Assembly: GCA_028284665.1 (NCBI GenBank)
Contig: JANQRG010000036.1
Span: forward strand, 1-48,102
Origin: Croceivirga sp.
GTDB lineage: Bacteria; Bacteroidota; Bacteroidia; Flavobacteriales; Flavobacteriaceae
Length of the DNA stretch: 48,102 nucleotides
Direction of reading: 5' to 3'
A program made the position numbers and the translations under genes. Below are positions 8,291 through 18,021 of this stretch, in pieces (the stretch's first letter is position 1; the number at the start of each line of letters is the position of its first letter). The notes under the pieces are model-generated. The model searched no databases. It was given only the letters and a program-made list of their open reading frames with translations, and was not told the origin of the DNA.

Positions 8291-8313
8291 TTTAAACGTA
8301 CGATTGCAATTGA

Positions 8314-11300
8314 CTACTCTTCAATCATAGGAGCTCCAATAGCATCAAGGCGCTGCAACAAACCACTCAGTTGTGCTGTGGCCGCTTTTACTTTGCTTTC
8401 CAGGGGTGCCAGTTGTTGTGTGGCGCGATCAAGCGCCTTTTCATGTGTGCCGGTAGGGCCATAGGTGGTACGCAGCGCCCTGCCTGCAATAAAACGGGCA
8501 TCACCTGGAGTCGGGGCGTTGTTTGCCCCAACTTCGCTTTTGCTTTTATTCCCATTGAGTTGGGTGTCCAGATCCTCCAGCTCACTAGCTAAGGTAAATA
8601 GGGCATTAGAAAGGTCAACGGGCTGTTGGTTGGCCAGTAAAAAGGCTTTGCGCATCGCTTTTACTTTCTTTTTAGCCTTGGTCAGCAGCATATTGGTTGC
8701 AGACAAACTTTCCTGAAAAGTGTCAAACTTGGCCTTAAAGGCTGCAAATTCATCAGCAGAAGCCCCTTGAACTGCGGGTTCAAGCATGCGAACCACCTCA
8801 AATTCTTGCGGAGCAATCAATTGGGTAGTTACCCCATCCACAACTTTTGATACACTAACGGAATAGGTACCCGGAGTTACGATGGTACCCGAAGGGCCAA
8901 AGAAATCGCGCTCACGTTCTTTGGCATCCAATCGCACTACATTTTTAGAATTTGTGGACAAGTCCCATGAAGTTCTGTTCATTCCTTTTTTGGGCTTGGC
9001 ATTCAGCGTTTTTACCACCTTTCCTGCGCTGTCCGTAATGGTCAGAATGATCTTAGGGTCTTCTTGCCTTCGCTCTTGTTCTATAGCCTCCCATCCCGGA
9101 AACGGGATATCCTGACCTGCTTTTGTCAACTTTTTTTCGCCTTCTTTTCGCTTTTTATCCAAAGTAGTGTATTCGTCCCGGAGGTAATAGGTAAAGGTTG
9201 CTCCGAATTCCGGGTTTTTGGCGCGATACTCCTGTGCTCCATGACTGCCATTGATATCACTTACCGGAATGTACCAATCGGCCTTACGGGTTGTAAAGAA
9301 CAATGCTTCATTTTGCTCCAAATCCGATTGGGAAACGGACCGCAAAGCACTGTAGTCATCCAGCACAAAAAATCCGCGACCAAATGATGCGGCAACGATG
9401 TCGTTTTCTCTTCGCTGAATAGTGATATCCCTGAACGATAGGGTAGGTAAACCCCCTTTGAATTGAATCCAATTTGCTCCCCCATTTATGGTAAAATAAA
9501 TTCCGAATTCGGTGGCCAAAAACATCAGATCTTTGTTAACGTGATCTTGAACTAAGCGCCACACCAATAAACGATTGGGTAAATCGCCAGTAATAAGGCG
9601 CCAGGTCCTACCGGCATCTGTACTTTTTATTAAATAGGGTTTGAAATCACCGAATTTATGGTTGTCGAGAGCGGCATATACCGTATTGGCATCAAAAAGG
9701 TCCGCCCGGACATCATTTACGAATGCCGTATTAGGCAGTCCCCGGATACCTTCGAAGGCAACCTTTCTCCAATTTTCGCCACCGTCCTCGGATACCTGAA
9801 TGATCCCGTCATCAGTACCGGCGTACAAAAGGCCTTCTTTTATGGGCGATTCGGCAAGTGAAGTGATAGTGCTATAGTTGGACATCGCCTTTACATCCCA
9901 GGCGTTATCCCAGCTTTGGAGGCCACCCATAATGGGTTGTTTTATACGTTCCAGGCCTTTGGTCAGATCTTCTGAGACCGCCCTCCAATCGTCTCCGCGG
10001 TTGTCCGATCGCCAGACACGGTAGGAGGCAAAATAGAGTCGTTTAGGGTCATGTGGGCTTACCAAAATCGGGGCATCCCAATTAAAGCGCTCATAGGGTT
10101 CGTTCAGACCGGGTTGCGGGGCTATGAAAACGCTTTCACCCGTCTTATGGTCGATCCGGAAAAGCCGGCCTTGTTGGAATTCCCCATAGGTAATATCAGG
10201 GTTGCCGGGTTCTGTGGCCGATTGGTGCCCATCGGCTCCCAGTACTTTGGTCCAATCCCGGTTTAAAATACCTTCACGGCGATTGGTCCTTGAAGGCCCT
10301 TTATGAGACCCATTATCCTGAGTACCTCCATAAATGTTGTAGAAAGGTTTGGCATCATCTACAGCTAATTTATAATACTGGGTAAGGGGTAGGTTGCCCA
10401 CAAAGCGCCAGGTTGCTGTGCCATCAAAGGTTTCATAAATTCCTCCATCCGATCCCATAATAATGTAGTTAGGGTCGTCCTTTCTAAAGGCTACGGCGTG
10501 CATATCACTATGCATATATTCACGGCGCATGCGGTAATAGGTCTTGCCGTGGTCATCAGACACGAGCACATTGTTGTTCATCAAATAGATACGGCCTTCA
10601 TGATGGGGATCCGCATATAATTCCTGGTAATAATGTGGGCCTGTAGCCCCCGAGATCATATCCGATTGTTTGGTCCAGGAGCTACCCCTGTCCGTTGATA
10701 GGAAAAGACCCCCTGTAGTGCGGTCCAATTCGATTGCGGCGTAAACCACATCCGGATTGAAAGGCGATAACGCCAAGCCAATTTTGCCCAAATTCGATTT
10801 TGGAATGCCCTCAGTTAGCTTCTCCCAGGTTTCTCCGCCATCGGTACTGCGATGTAAGCCGGAACCAGGCCCTCCACCCATATAGGCAGCAACCGTACGA
10901 TGACGATCCCAGGTGGCTGCAATGAGCATATCGGGGTTTCTTGGGTCAATAACCACATCGGTGACCCCTGTCCATTCGTCATTGCCTAAGGTTCTTTTCC
11001 AGGTTTCTCCGCCGTCCACCGATTTGTAGAGGCCACGTTCCCCGCCTTTATTCCAAAGGGGGCCCTGTGCAGCTACCCAAATAACGTCAGAATTGTCCGG
11101 ATGTACAATGATTTTGGAAAGATGCTGAGTACCTTGTAACCCCATATTCTTCCATGTTTTTCCGGCATCTGTGCTTCGGTAAATGCCATCGCCAAAACCC
11201 ACATGGCGGCCACCAACATTTTCTCCGGTTCCTACCCAGATCGTATGTGGATTGTTGGGGTCAATTGTGATGCAGCCTATCGAATAGCTTTTCTCTTTGT

Positions 11301-11550
11301 CAAAAATGGGTTGCCAGGTAGTACCGGCATTTACGGTTTTCCAAACATTTCCTGAACCCACTGCCACATACATGATATTTTGATTGGTAGGGTCAATGGC
11401 AATTTCCGCAATTCGACCTGAGGTGAAGGCGGGCCCAATGTTTCTAAACTTTAATTCGGAAAAGGTGGATGAAGACATTACGCCTTCTTTCTCCTGTCCT
11501 ATTGCGATAAACGCATAGCATAGGAAAATACCTAAGAGTATTTTTTTCAT
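8314..11550 (-). CDS. Large secreted Asp-box / sortilin-like beta-propeller protein
   Basis: 1078 residues with a signal peptide (MKKILLGIFLCYAFIAIGQ). It carries many BNR/Asp-box repeats of the form S-x-D-x-G-x-T-W, for example STDAGKTWKNM, SVDGGETWKRT, STDGGETWEKL, STDRGSSWTKQ, SEDGGENWRKV and STDAGRTWRLI. These build two propellers like VPS10/sortilin and BNR-type glycosidases. After about residue 720 follows a beta-sandwich-like part and a helical C-terminal tail. This is the layout of the ~1000-residue 'VPS10 domain/glycosyl hydrolase' proteins of Bacteroidota, for which no enzyme activity is established. A weak TATTTTTA element is at 11582-11589. Single gene with its own terminator. Confidence 0.87.
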   Translation of the reverse strand: MKKILLGIFLCYAFIAIGQEKEGVMSSSTFSELKFRNIGPAFTSGRIAEIAIDPTNQNIMYVAVGSGNVWKTVNAGTTWQPIFDKEKSYSIGCITIDPNNPHTIWVGTGENVGGRHVGFGDGIYRSTDAGKTWKNMGLQGTQHLSKIIVHPDNSDVIWVAAQGPLWNKGGERGLYKSVDGGETWKRTLGNDEWTGVTDVVIDPRNPDMLIAATWDRHRTVAAYMGGGPGSGLHRSTDGGETWEKLTEGIPKSNLGKIGLALSPFNPDVVYAAIELDRTTGGLFLSTDRGSSWTKQSDMISGATGPHYYQELYADPHHEGRIYLMNNNVLVSDDHGKTYYRMRREYMHSDMHAVAFRKDDPNYIIMGSDGGIYETFDGTATWRFVGNLPLTQYYKLAVDDAKPFYNIYGGTQDNGSHKGPSRTNRREGILNRDWTKVLGADGHQSATEPGNPDITYGEFQQGRLFRIDHKTGESVFIAPQPGLNEPYERFNWDAPILVSPHDPKRLYFASYRVWRSDNRGDDWRAVSEDLTKGLERIKQPIMGGLQSWDNAWDVKAMSNYSTITSLAESPIKEGLLYAGTDDGIIQVSEDGGENWRKVAFEGIRGLPNTAFVNDVRADLFDANTVYAALDNHKFGDFKPYLIKSTDAGRTWRLITGDLPNRLLVWRLVQDHVNKDLMFLATEFGIYFTINGGANWIQFKGGLPTLSFRDITIQRRENDIVAASFGRGFFVLDDYSALRSVSQSDLEQNEALFFTTRKADWYIPVSDINGSHGAQEYRAKNPEFGATFTYYLRDEYTTLDKKRKEGEKKLTKAGQDIPFPGWEAIEQERRQEDPKIILTITDSAGKVVKTLNAKPKKGMNRTSWDLSTNSKNVVRLDAKERERDFFGPSGTIVTPGTYSVSVSKVVDGVTTQLIAPQEFEVVRMLEPAVQGASADEFAAFKAKFDTFQESLSATNMLLTKAKKKVKAMRKAFLLANQQPVDLSNALFTLASELEDLDTQLNGNKSKSEVGANNAPTPGDARFIAGRALRTTYGPTGTHEKALDRATQQLAPLESKVKAATAQLSGLLQRLDAIGAPMIEE

Positions 11551-11719
11551 TTTGAGTTGATTTGAAGTGAATTAGTCGTTCTAAAAATAGCGGCTGAAGC
11601 GAAGAAACTTTATGTATTTAATAGGTTTAACAAAATATTAAGCCTTGGGCATTAACCTATTACATTGCGCAATCTGCTACCCTAAAGGCGTTTCAATGAA
11701 AAAAGACAACGGTAACCAT

Positions 11720-13393
11720 CTAATTATTCAAAATTGGAGCAAGCTGTTGCTTTTCCCCGGTCATTTCCCAATGCCCCAATACCATTGGAATATTCCCAAT
11801 ACTATTCAAGGTGTCAAAAAAATCCTTGGTTTTGAAAGGAAGTTGTCTGGACTCCTGGATCCGTGCATAATCGGCCATGGCGTTTTCCAGGAGGTACTTT
11901 CCGGTGATATAGCTGGTGCCATAACCGGGCTGTCGTAAATACAAATGCTGCTCAAAAATGAGGAGTTCTTTTTCGGTTTTCATCCATCCCCTAGGGGTAT
12001 ATTCCGAATGGATCCCACCAGCTTCCTCCATGGTCATTTCATTTGCATGGGCATACAGGGACCCCAATCCTCTGGCGGCCCGTTGTGCGATCATGATATA
12101 GACAATTTCCCCTGTTCTGGGGGTATCGTCATATAAACCGGCATCCATAAACATTTCTTCCACTGCGGTAGCTGTACCCTCATTACGGGAATCAAAAATG
12201 TTGTAGAGCAAGGGCTCCCTGCGAATAGGACTGGGGTGCGGTTCATATTCCATTCGGGCCAACTCAAACCAGTGATAAAAGTGGGAATATAAGGGTCGTG
12301 GATCATAATGGGTAGCAATCCAAAAGAAATTGCGCTTTTCTTCAGGGATATAACTGCCCAGGTGCTCTCGTAACGCTGGTTCAAAATAGGGTTTTACGGT
12401 TACAAAGTCTTGTTGGTCCAGAAAATCCATCAAACTTCTTGCTGCTGCATCAGCCATACTATCATAGGCTTCCGGTGAGGCGGCTGCAACGAGTTCAGGA
12501 AGGTCTCGATTTCGATGTTCTTCTAATTTTAAGGAGGCCCAAGCCCTGGCCAATTCCCGTTTTAATAGCATGACCTCATCTTCCCAGGTCAAAGGCACTA
12601 AATGCACGTTTTGCAAATACCAGGTGTAGTTTTCCTTACCAATTCCGGAAGGCCCTGTTTTGGTTTTGGCCTGGTCCTCTAACCAGACTACCAGAGCATC
12701 GGTAGAGGCAACTGCTTTCATAATACCAGCAACCAGAGAGTCATTCTGGCGTACTCCTTGTTGATACAATACTGTTTTTAACACAGTGCTTTGATTTTTA
12801 ATATCACGTATCCCTGCTATCCAAAGATCTTTGGCATTTCCGGTCAGGTTTTGTTGTGCCTGTTTGTTTAGTGAAGGAATCACCTTAAGGTCCTGGATCA
12901 ATCGATCCGATTCTTTTTGCGTAAGCGGAAATTCATAGGTCCACAGTTCTGTGGTGGCATGATGGGTTGGGCCCTCATGCGCAGGCACATCACTCTTATA
13001 AGTCCAAACTGATTTATAAAATGCAGGATCACGTTCCCAGGGTTTTAGCACCCGGTGATTGAAATCATAGCCGTTCATTTCTGCCCAAACTAGCATCCAA
13101 TCTACCTGCTGGGCTACGGGCCAAGAAGCCGTATCTATAGCCACAAGTTGTTGCTGCAAGTCCTGGAATTCGGGCCATCTTTTGCTAAAAGTGGGTTTCG
13201 TATAGTCCGGGGCTCCATCCAGTGTAGGTGGATGTTCAAACGATCGCCAGTCTTTGAAAAGTTGTACCAGATCGTTATACGCATTTGAGGAAACTATGGT
13301 TTTGCTATTTTCTTGGGTACTCTCCTTCTCTTCGGTTTTACAATTCGAAAAAATCAGTAGTGCAAAAAGGAGTAAAAAGCCTAACTTTTTCAT
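11720..13393 (-). CDS. DUF885 family protein, probable lipoprotein
   Basis: 557 residues. The start [23 protein letters not shown] looks like a lipoprotein signal with Cys at residue 19, although Asn at -1 is unusual. The body fits DUF885: an all-helical protein with [11 protein letters not shown] and [14 protein letters not shown] near the C-terminus. Members often carry a HExxPGHH-like motif and are suspected metallopeptidases; I do not see it here (the equivalent region reads [13 protein letters not shown]), so activity is doubtful. Monocistronic, divergent from the S9 peptidase with a 132-bp shared spacer. It may act on peptides together with that enzyme, but this is only suggested by position. 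Confidence 0.78.
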   Translation of the reverse strand: MKKLGFLLLFALLIFSNCKTEEKESTQENSKTIVSSNAYNDLVQLFKDWRSFEHPPTLDGAPDYTKPTFSKRWPEFQDLQQQLVAIDTASWPVAQQVDWMLVWAEMNGYDFNHRVLKPWERDPAFYKSVWTYKSDVPAHEGPTHHATTELWTYEFPLTQKESDRLIQDLKVIPSLNKQAQQNLTGNAKDLWIAGIRDIKNQSTVLKTVLYQQGVRQNDSLVAGIMKAVASTDALVVWLEDQAKTKTGPSGIGKENYTWYLQNVHLVPLTWEDEVMLLKRELARAWASLKLEEHRNRDLPELVAAASPEAYDSMADAAARSLMDFLDQQDFVTVKPYFEPALREHLGSYIPEEKRNFFWIATHYDPRPLYSHFYHWFELARMEYEPHPSPIRREPLLYNIFDSRNEGTATAVEEMFMDAGLYDDTPRTGEIVYIMIAQRAARGLGSLYAHANEMTMEEAGGIHSEYTPRGWMKTEKELLIFEQHLYLRQPGYGTSYITGKYLLENAMADYARIQESRQLPFKTKDFFDTLNSIGNIPMVLGHWEMTGEKQQLAPILNN

Positions 13394-13473
13394 AGGACAG
13401 CGATATTTGAAGCTATTAGTGATTTCCCTCTAAATATAACAAGTAAACTGTTTGCTCGATAGGAAGCGTCGAG

Positions 13474-13504
13474 TTGTTAAAATCCCTGGTAACCTTTACC
13501 TTTA
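13474..13504 (+). promoter_or_regulatory. Promoter for the S9 peptidase operon
   Basis: TTG at 13474-13476, a 20-base spacer and TACCTTTA at 13497-13504 (7 of 8 matches to the Bacteroidota TAnnTTTG pattern), 21 bp upstream of the ATG. Confidence 0.5.
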
Positions 13505-13525
13505 AAATCTTCAAAACAAACCATC

Positions 13526-15574
13526 ATGCGACTTTTTCTATGTTTCCTGGCTGTTCTTTTTTTATGTTCGTTCTCAATAGCTCAAAAACCCAATTTTTCG
13601 TATACCGATGTTTTTGATTTGCAATATGTTTCGGACCCTCAAATTTCGCCCAACGGGGATTGGGTGGTATATCGCCGGATGCGGTTTGATATCATGAAGG
13701 ATCGAAGTAGTGGGAATCTTTGGTTGGTTAAAACAGATGGGAGTCAACATCAAAAATTAACTACAAGGGAAGTCTCCGAAAGCAGCCCCAGATGGTCGCC
13801 CAGTGGAGATAGGATCGCATTCTCCAGCAGCACTGATGAAGGTACTGAGGTATATGTCTATTGGGTTAGCTCGGGAAAAATTGCGAAGCTCACCCAATTG
13901 CCGTTTAGTCCGAGTTCCTTAACGTGGTCCCCGGATGGAAGACAAATTGCGTTTTCGATGAATGTGGCCGCAAAAGCACCTGTTATTGCCAAGATGCCCA
14001 AAAAACCAAAGGGAGCAAAATGGGCAGATACACCACGAATAACGGATCGGGTGTATCATGAGGCGGATGGTCGCGGCTATATCAAACCGGGATTCAACCA
14101 TGTTTTTGTGATGTCAGCTGATGGCGGGGCAGCGCGGCAGGTTACTTCCGGAGATTGGCATCATCGCGGAACGCTTTCCTGGTCACCAGACGGCAGCACG
14201 ATCTATTTTTCCGCCAATCGCGTTGAAGATTGGGAATATCGTTTCCGAAATAGCGAGATTTACGCTGCGGACGTTGAAAGTGGCGCAACTACCGCCTTGA
14301 CCGACAGGGATGGACCGGATTACAATCCTCAAGTTTCACCGGACGGCAAATGGATTGCGTATCTGGGCTATGGGGATAAAAGGCAGGCCTACCAGGTACG
14401 AAAACTCCATATAATGAATTCCAATGGCACAGACTCAAGGAGTATATCGGATGACCTGGATAGGAGCATTTCAAATATTCGTTGGGACGCAAAAGGAACA
14501 GGACTGTATTTTAACTACGATGATAAGGGGAACGGGAAAGTAGGCTACATTACTACCTCTGGCAAAGTCACCAAGTTGGCGGATAATCGTGGGGGAACTA
14601 CTTTAGGGCGACCTTACGGAAGCGGCTCGTATAGCGTTGCCAATAATGGTGCCCTGGCCTACACCTATTCCCGGCCGGAATATCCGGCAGAATTGGCCGT
14701 CTTGAGACCAAAAGCAAAGAACCCTGTCAAAGTTACCGATCTGAATGCAGGGTTGTTGGATTACAGAACCCTGGGCAAGGTTGAAGAAGTTTGGTATACG
14801 TCTTCTTTTGACAATCGCGATTTACAAGGATGGATCGTTTATCCTCCCAACTATGATGCGACTAAAAACTATCCGTTTATGGTAGAAAATCACGGCGGGC
14901 CTATCCTCAACTATGGCGATCGATTTTCGATAGAGATGCAATTATATGCCTCCGAAGGATATATCGTTTTTTATCCCAATGCCAGGGGAAGTACCAGTTA
15001 CGGAGAAGAATTTGGCAATTTGTTGTATCGTAACTATCCAGGGGAAGACTACAATGATGTGATGGATGGTGTGGACCATTGCATTCAAATGGGAATTGCG
15101 CAGGAAGACCAGTTATTTGTAACCGGGGGGAGCGCAGGGGGAATCATGACGGCATGGATGATAGGGAAAAACAATCGTTTTGAAGCTGCGGTGGTGGCAA
15201 AACCTGTGATGAATTGGATCAGCAAAACGCTTGTGGCCGATAACTATTTTGGATATGCCAATAGCCGCTATGAAGGACAGCCCTGGGAAAATGTTGAACA
15301 CTACTGGAAATTTTCACCGATTTCGCTCGTTGGAAATATAGAGACCCCAACCATGGTGATGGTAGGAATGAACGATTTACGAACCCCTCCCAGCGAAGCG
15401 AAGCAACTATACCACGCATTAAAACTGCGCAAAAAGGAAACCGTTTTGGTTGAAATTCCCGGGGCAAGTCATGGTATTGCCAACAGACCCAGCAACCTTA
15501 TTGCCAAAATTGCACATACGGTAGCTTGGTTTGACAAGTACCGAACAGCTAACATAGATGAAAAAAAGGAATAG
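13526..15574 (+). CDS. S9 family serine peptidase (prolyl oligopeptidase / acylaminoacyl-peptidase type)
   Basis: 682 residues with a signal peptide ending SFSIAQ. The N-terminal about 400 residues form a TolB/PD40-like propeller with repeats such as PRWSPSGDRIAFSS, LTWSPDGRQIAFSM and PQVSPDGKWIAYLG. The C-terminal alpha/beta-hydrolase domain has the nucleophile elbow GGSAGG (Ser536), Asp617 in MNDLRTP and His649 in GASHGI, so the triad is complete. It probably cleaves short peptides in the periplasm. First gene of a three-gene operon; its last 17 bp overlap the next reading frame. Confidence 0.93.
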   Translation: MRLFLCFLAVLFLCSFSIAQKPNFSYTDVFDLQYVSDPQISPNGDWVVYRRMRFDIMKDRSSGNLWLVKTDGSQHQKLTTREVSESSPRWSPSGDRIAFSSSTDEGTEVYVYWVSSGKIAKLTQLPFSPSSLTWSPDGRQIAFSMNVAAKAPVIAKMPKKPKGAKWADTPRITDRVYHEADGRGYIKPGFNHVFVMSADGGAARQVTSGDWHHRGTLSWSPDGSTIYFSANRVEDWEYRFRNSEIYAADVESGATTALTDRDGPDYNPQVSPDGKWIAYLGYGDKRQAYQVRKLHIMNSNGTDSRSISDDLDRSISNIRWDAKGTGLYFNYDDKGNGKVGYITTSGKVTKLADNRGGTTLGRPYGSGSYSVANNGALAYTYSRPEYPAELAVLRPKAKNPVKVTDLNAGLLDYRTLGKVEEVWYTSSFDNRDLQGWIVYPPNYDATKNYPFMVENHGGPILNYGDRFSIEMQLYASEGYIVFYPNARGSTSYGEEFGNLLYRNYPGEDYNDVMDGVDHCIQMGIAQEDQLFVTGGSAGGIMTAWMIGKNNRFEAAVVAKPVMNWISKTLVADNYFGYANSRYEGQPWENVEHYWKFSPISLVGNIETPTMVMVGMNDLRTPPSEAKQLYHALKLRKKETVLVEIPGASHGIANRPSNLIAKIAHTVAWFDKYRTANIDEKKE

Positions 15575-15980
15575 GCCCTGGTTTTGGAACCTGCTTATAG
15601 TGGTAACCCTAATATGCTGTCTGCTGGCATTTGGTTTGCACTATAAAAATTGGGTTAGCCTGGAAGAAGGGAACTTTAAAGTGGTATCCGGGATTTACCG
15701 ACAAAAAATTCCTTTGTCACAAATCCAGCGTATAGATCTTGTTGCTAAAATTCCCGAACTGGAGCGTAAAAACGGGTTTTCCTGGTTAGCCAAGGAGAAA
15801 GGGGTGTTCCTGGACTCCATTAGCGGGGCAAAGGTTTATGTTTTTGTAGACGACTTACGGCAACAAAAGGTAGAAATGGTGCACCATGATTCGCTGGTAT
15901 TGTACTTTAATCTGACAGATAGCCTGAAAACCATGGAACTCTTTGAGACTATAGCTTTGAAAATAGAAACAGGAGATTGA
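15558..15980 (+). CDS. Small PH-like membrane protein
   Basis: 140 residues. A transmembrane helix near the N-terminus (FWNLLIVVTLICCLLAF) is followed by about 100 residues of alternating strands and a final helix (ETIALKIETGD), with FKVVSGIYRQKIPLSQIQRI resembling bacterial PH-like (bPH/YdbT-type) domains. It overlaps the peptidase gene by 17 bp, so co-translation is likely. Function unknown. Confidence 0.7.
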   Translation: MKKRNRPWFWNLLIVVTLICCLLAFGLHYKNWVSLEEGNFKVVSGIYRQKIPLSQIQRIDLVAKIPELERKNGFSWLAKEKGVFLDSISGAKVYVFVDDLRQQKVEMVHHDSLVLYFNLTDSLKTMELFETIALKIETGD

Positions 15981-16003
15981 TTTTTGCACCTTAATTTTAT
16001 TCC

Positions 16004-16411
16004 ATGCGATTACTCCTCTTACTCTTGTTGTTTTCTTTTACCTGTGGTTTGGCACAAAAACAGATACGCCTGGAGGTGTTGAACGTTCCGGCATCGGAAG
16101 GAAAAATAAGTGTAGCGTTGTACAATGATGCACAGTCCTTTTTAAAATTTGACAAGGTCTTTGCCTCCAAATCGGTAATGGCCCAAAAAGGTACTACAAA
16201 CCTCATTTTACAAGACCTTCCGGAAGGGGAATATGCTGTAGCCTTGTTTTATGATAAAAACGGGAATGACGAGCTGGATACGAACTGGTTAGGGATCCCT
16301 AAAGAAAAAGTAGCATTTTCCCGAAGCAAAATGAAAATGTTTGGCCCACCAAAGTTCAAGGAATGCGCTTTTTTGCTAGAAAGGGATCTGTCCCTTCAAA
16401 TCTCGCTTTAA
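16004..16411 (+). CDS. DUF2141 domain secreted protein
   Basis: 135 residues with a signal peptide (to CGLAQ). The domain contains the family hallmarks GKISVALYNDAQSFL, LPEGEYAVALFYDKNGNDELDTNWLGIP and a late FGPPKFKECAFLL. It is a small immunoglobulin-like beta sandwich with an acidic D-x-N-x-D-x-L-D loop that looks like a metal-binding turn. The family is widespread in Bacteroidota with no known role. Third gene of the operon, 23 bp after its neighbour and just before a bidirectional terminator. Confidence 0.88.
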   Translation: MRLLLLLLLFSFTCGLAQKQIRLEVLNVPASEGKISVALYNDAQSFLKFDKVFASKSVMAQKGTTNLILQDLPEGEYAVALFYDKNGNDELDTNWLGIPKEKVAFSRSKMKMFGPPKFKECAFLLERDLSLQISL

Positions 16412-16443
16412 GGACCTTCACAGAAGTATGGAGTAGGTGCAAC

Positions 16444-16473
16444 AAAAAAGGCATCCCTTCGGACACCTTTTTT
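16444..16473. terminator. Bidirectional intrinsic terminator
   Basis: AAAAAAGG and CCTTTTTT flank a GC-containing hairpin core (TCC-CTTC-GGA). The A and T runs let it act in both directions, ending the plus-strand S9 operon and the minus-strand sigma-factor operon, whose genes converge here. Confidence 0.75.
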
Positions 16474-16495
16474 ATTTTCTGACAGCGAACACGCT

Positions 16496-17191
16496 TTACA
16501 GCCGCAGATACATGTTACCATTAATCGTATTCAAACGTAGTTGGGAAGTAGCGTTGATCGTTTTGCTTCTTACCTTTTGTCCCACATGGCGATCATCTGA
16601 AGTGATCTGAAGTCCTTCGTCAGCATAAATATCGCCGTTTACCGTTTCAGCGGTAAACTTAGCATTACCTACTTTTAGATCAATTGCGCCATTAATGGTG
16701 CTTAGCTCCAGGTTCCCGGAATAGCTTGCTATTTCTATATTTCCGTTGATCAGATCAGCTTCAAAATTCCCTTCAATGACTTCAGAGGTCATATCTCCGT
16801 TAATACTGGTCACTTTGAATTCAGCGTTTTTTGGAACAAACAAGGTATAGTCAAAGGTGTAGTCCGAGTAATAGTAGTTTCTTCTGCTTTTTTTTCGGAC
16901 TTCTTTAAATGCCTCAAAAATCTCCTTGGTATCTGAGGCAATCGTAATTGTGGTACTGCTTTCGGTTACATCTAATTGATACAGGTCCAAATGTTCGGCA
17001 TATTCTGTTTCAATATTTGCTTTAAAATATACCTCATCCTTGTCCCAGGTTTTTACATTGATCTCGGAAGCAAAGGGGACTTCCAGGACCACATATCGCC
17101 CTTTATGCGCAATGTTCTTCTCAATAACTTTTTGTCCGTTCACCAGGGAAAACCCCCCTAGCGCTAGAATTACAAAAACTATTTTTTTCAT
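16496..17191 (-). CDS. DUF4097-family secreted beta-repeat protein (second copy)
   Basis: 231 residues with a signal peptide (MKKIVFVILALGGFSLVNG). The mature protein is a run of short strands with the repeated -(S/T)-x-NG-x-(I/M)- turn (SINGDMTSEV, LINGNIEIAS, TINGAIDLKV, TVNGDIYADE, TINGNMYLRL). This is characteristic of DUF4097/putative auto-transporter-adhesin head-like right-handed helices. The end LNTINGNMYLRL mirrors LKSTNGNIYLRKE in the neighbouring paralogue. Last gene of the sigma/anti-sigma operon. Likely periplasmic or surface exposed; function unknown. Confidence 0.85.
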   Translation of the reverse strand: MKKIVFVILALGGFSLVNGQKVIEKNIAHKGRYVVLEVPFASEINVKTWDKDEVYFKANIETEYAEHLDLYQLDVTESSTTITIASDTKEIFEAFKEVRKKSRRNYYYSDYTFDYTLFVPKNAEFKVTSINGDMTSEVIEGNFEADLINGNIEIASYSGNLELSTINGAIDLKVGNAKFTAETVNGDIYADEGLQITSDDRHVGQKVRSKTINATSQLRLNTINGNMYLRL

Positions 17192-17250
17192 GACCGTTCG
17201 TTTTTTGATTTCTGTACTTGGCTTCTGTTCATCTCTATAATTACCTCAGA

Positions 17251-18003
17251 TTATTCCTTTCTCAGATAAATATTACCGTTGGTAGACTTCAACTTTATAC
17301 TTACGCCGCCATTGTTTATTTCGCCCTTTACATTCTTACTGGAAATTGAGGTTAAGCCATTTTTTTGAGGCCTCTTCAGGTCAAAGTTCGTATAGACCTC
17401 TCCATTTGTGGTCCCCAAAGACAAGTTGGCCTGGGTGTTGGCTGGCATCGTAACATCTACAGCGCCGTTTGTTGTATATATGGAAGTTGGTGAGGTTTGT
17501 TTTACGGAGGTGAACACCACTTCCACATCACCATTCAAAGCGTTAGCAGTAACCGGGCCGGTAACGTCAATGATTTCAATACCTCCGTTCAGTTGTGCAT
17601 CCGCTTCAATTTCTCCGGAAAATCCTTCGATCATAACATCTCCATGCCAGGTAGTTTTTACAGCTACATTCTGGGAGGCGGGGAGGTAAATCTCAGCTTT
17701 ATCAGACTTCCTAAGGTTTTTGACAATTAGGTTACTGCCATCCTGTACAACGGAGAAGCCTACATCTGTATTATCGGTTCCTCCTCCGCTTACTAATTTC
17801 AGGCCTTTTGCTCTTTCCGGGCGTTCTTCCCTTGCTTCACTTTTGATCAGTAGTTGATCGCTGCTGTGGGTCTTTAAAATAATCTCCGCTTTGGATTCAA
17901 TTTTCACCCAGGCAATTCCATTTAAGGATTTGGTATAATCTGTTTGGGCTTGGATCGCCATAAAAGCGAATCCGGCAATTAACATACTTGTTACTCTTTT
18001 CAT
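17251..18003 (-). CDS. DUF4097-family secreted beta-repeat protein (first copy)
   Basis: 250 residues with a signal peptide (to FMAIQAQ). It has the same NG-turn repeat (LNGGIEIID, LNGDVEVVF, TNGAVDVTM, TNGEVYTNF, TNGNIYLRK) that builds a beta-helix-like stack. It lies 18 bp after the anti-sigma candidate and 59 bp before its paralogue, so all four genes are probably co-transcribed. In Bacteroidota, DUF4097 proteins are often found next to ECF sigma and anti-sigma genes, consistent with an envelope-stress or surface-sensing circuit. Confidence 0.85.
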   Translation of the reverse strand: MKRVTSMLIAGFAFMAIQAQTDYTKSLNGIAWVKIESKAEIILKTHSSDQLLIKSEAREERPERAKGLKLVSGGGTDNTDVGFSVVQDGSNLIVKNLRKSDKAEIYLPASQNVAVKTTWHGDVMIEGFSGEIEADAQLNGGIEIIDVTGPVTANALNGDVEVVFTSVKQTSPTSIYTTNGAVDVTMPANTQANLSLGTTNGEVYTNFDLKRPQKNGLTSISSKNVKGEINNGGVSIKLKSTNGNIYLRKE

Positions 18004-18021
18004 GATTTTCGTTTTTTGATA

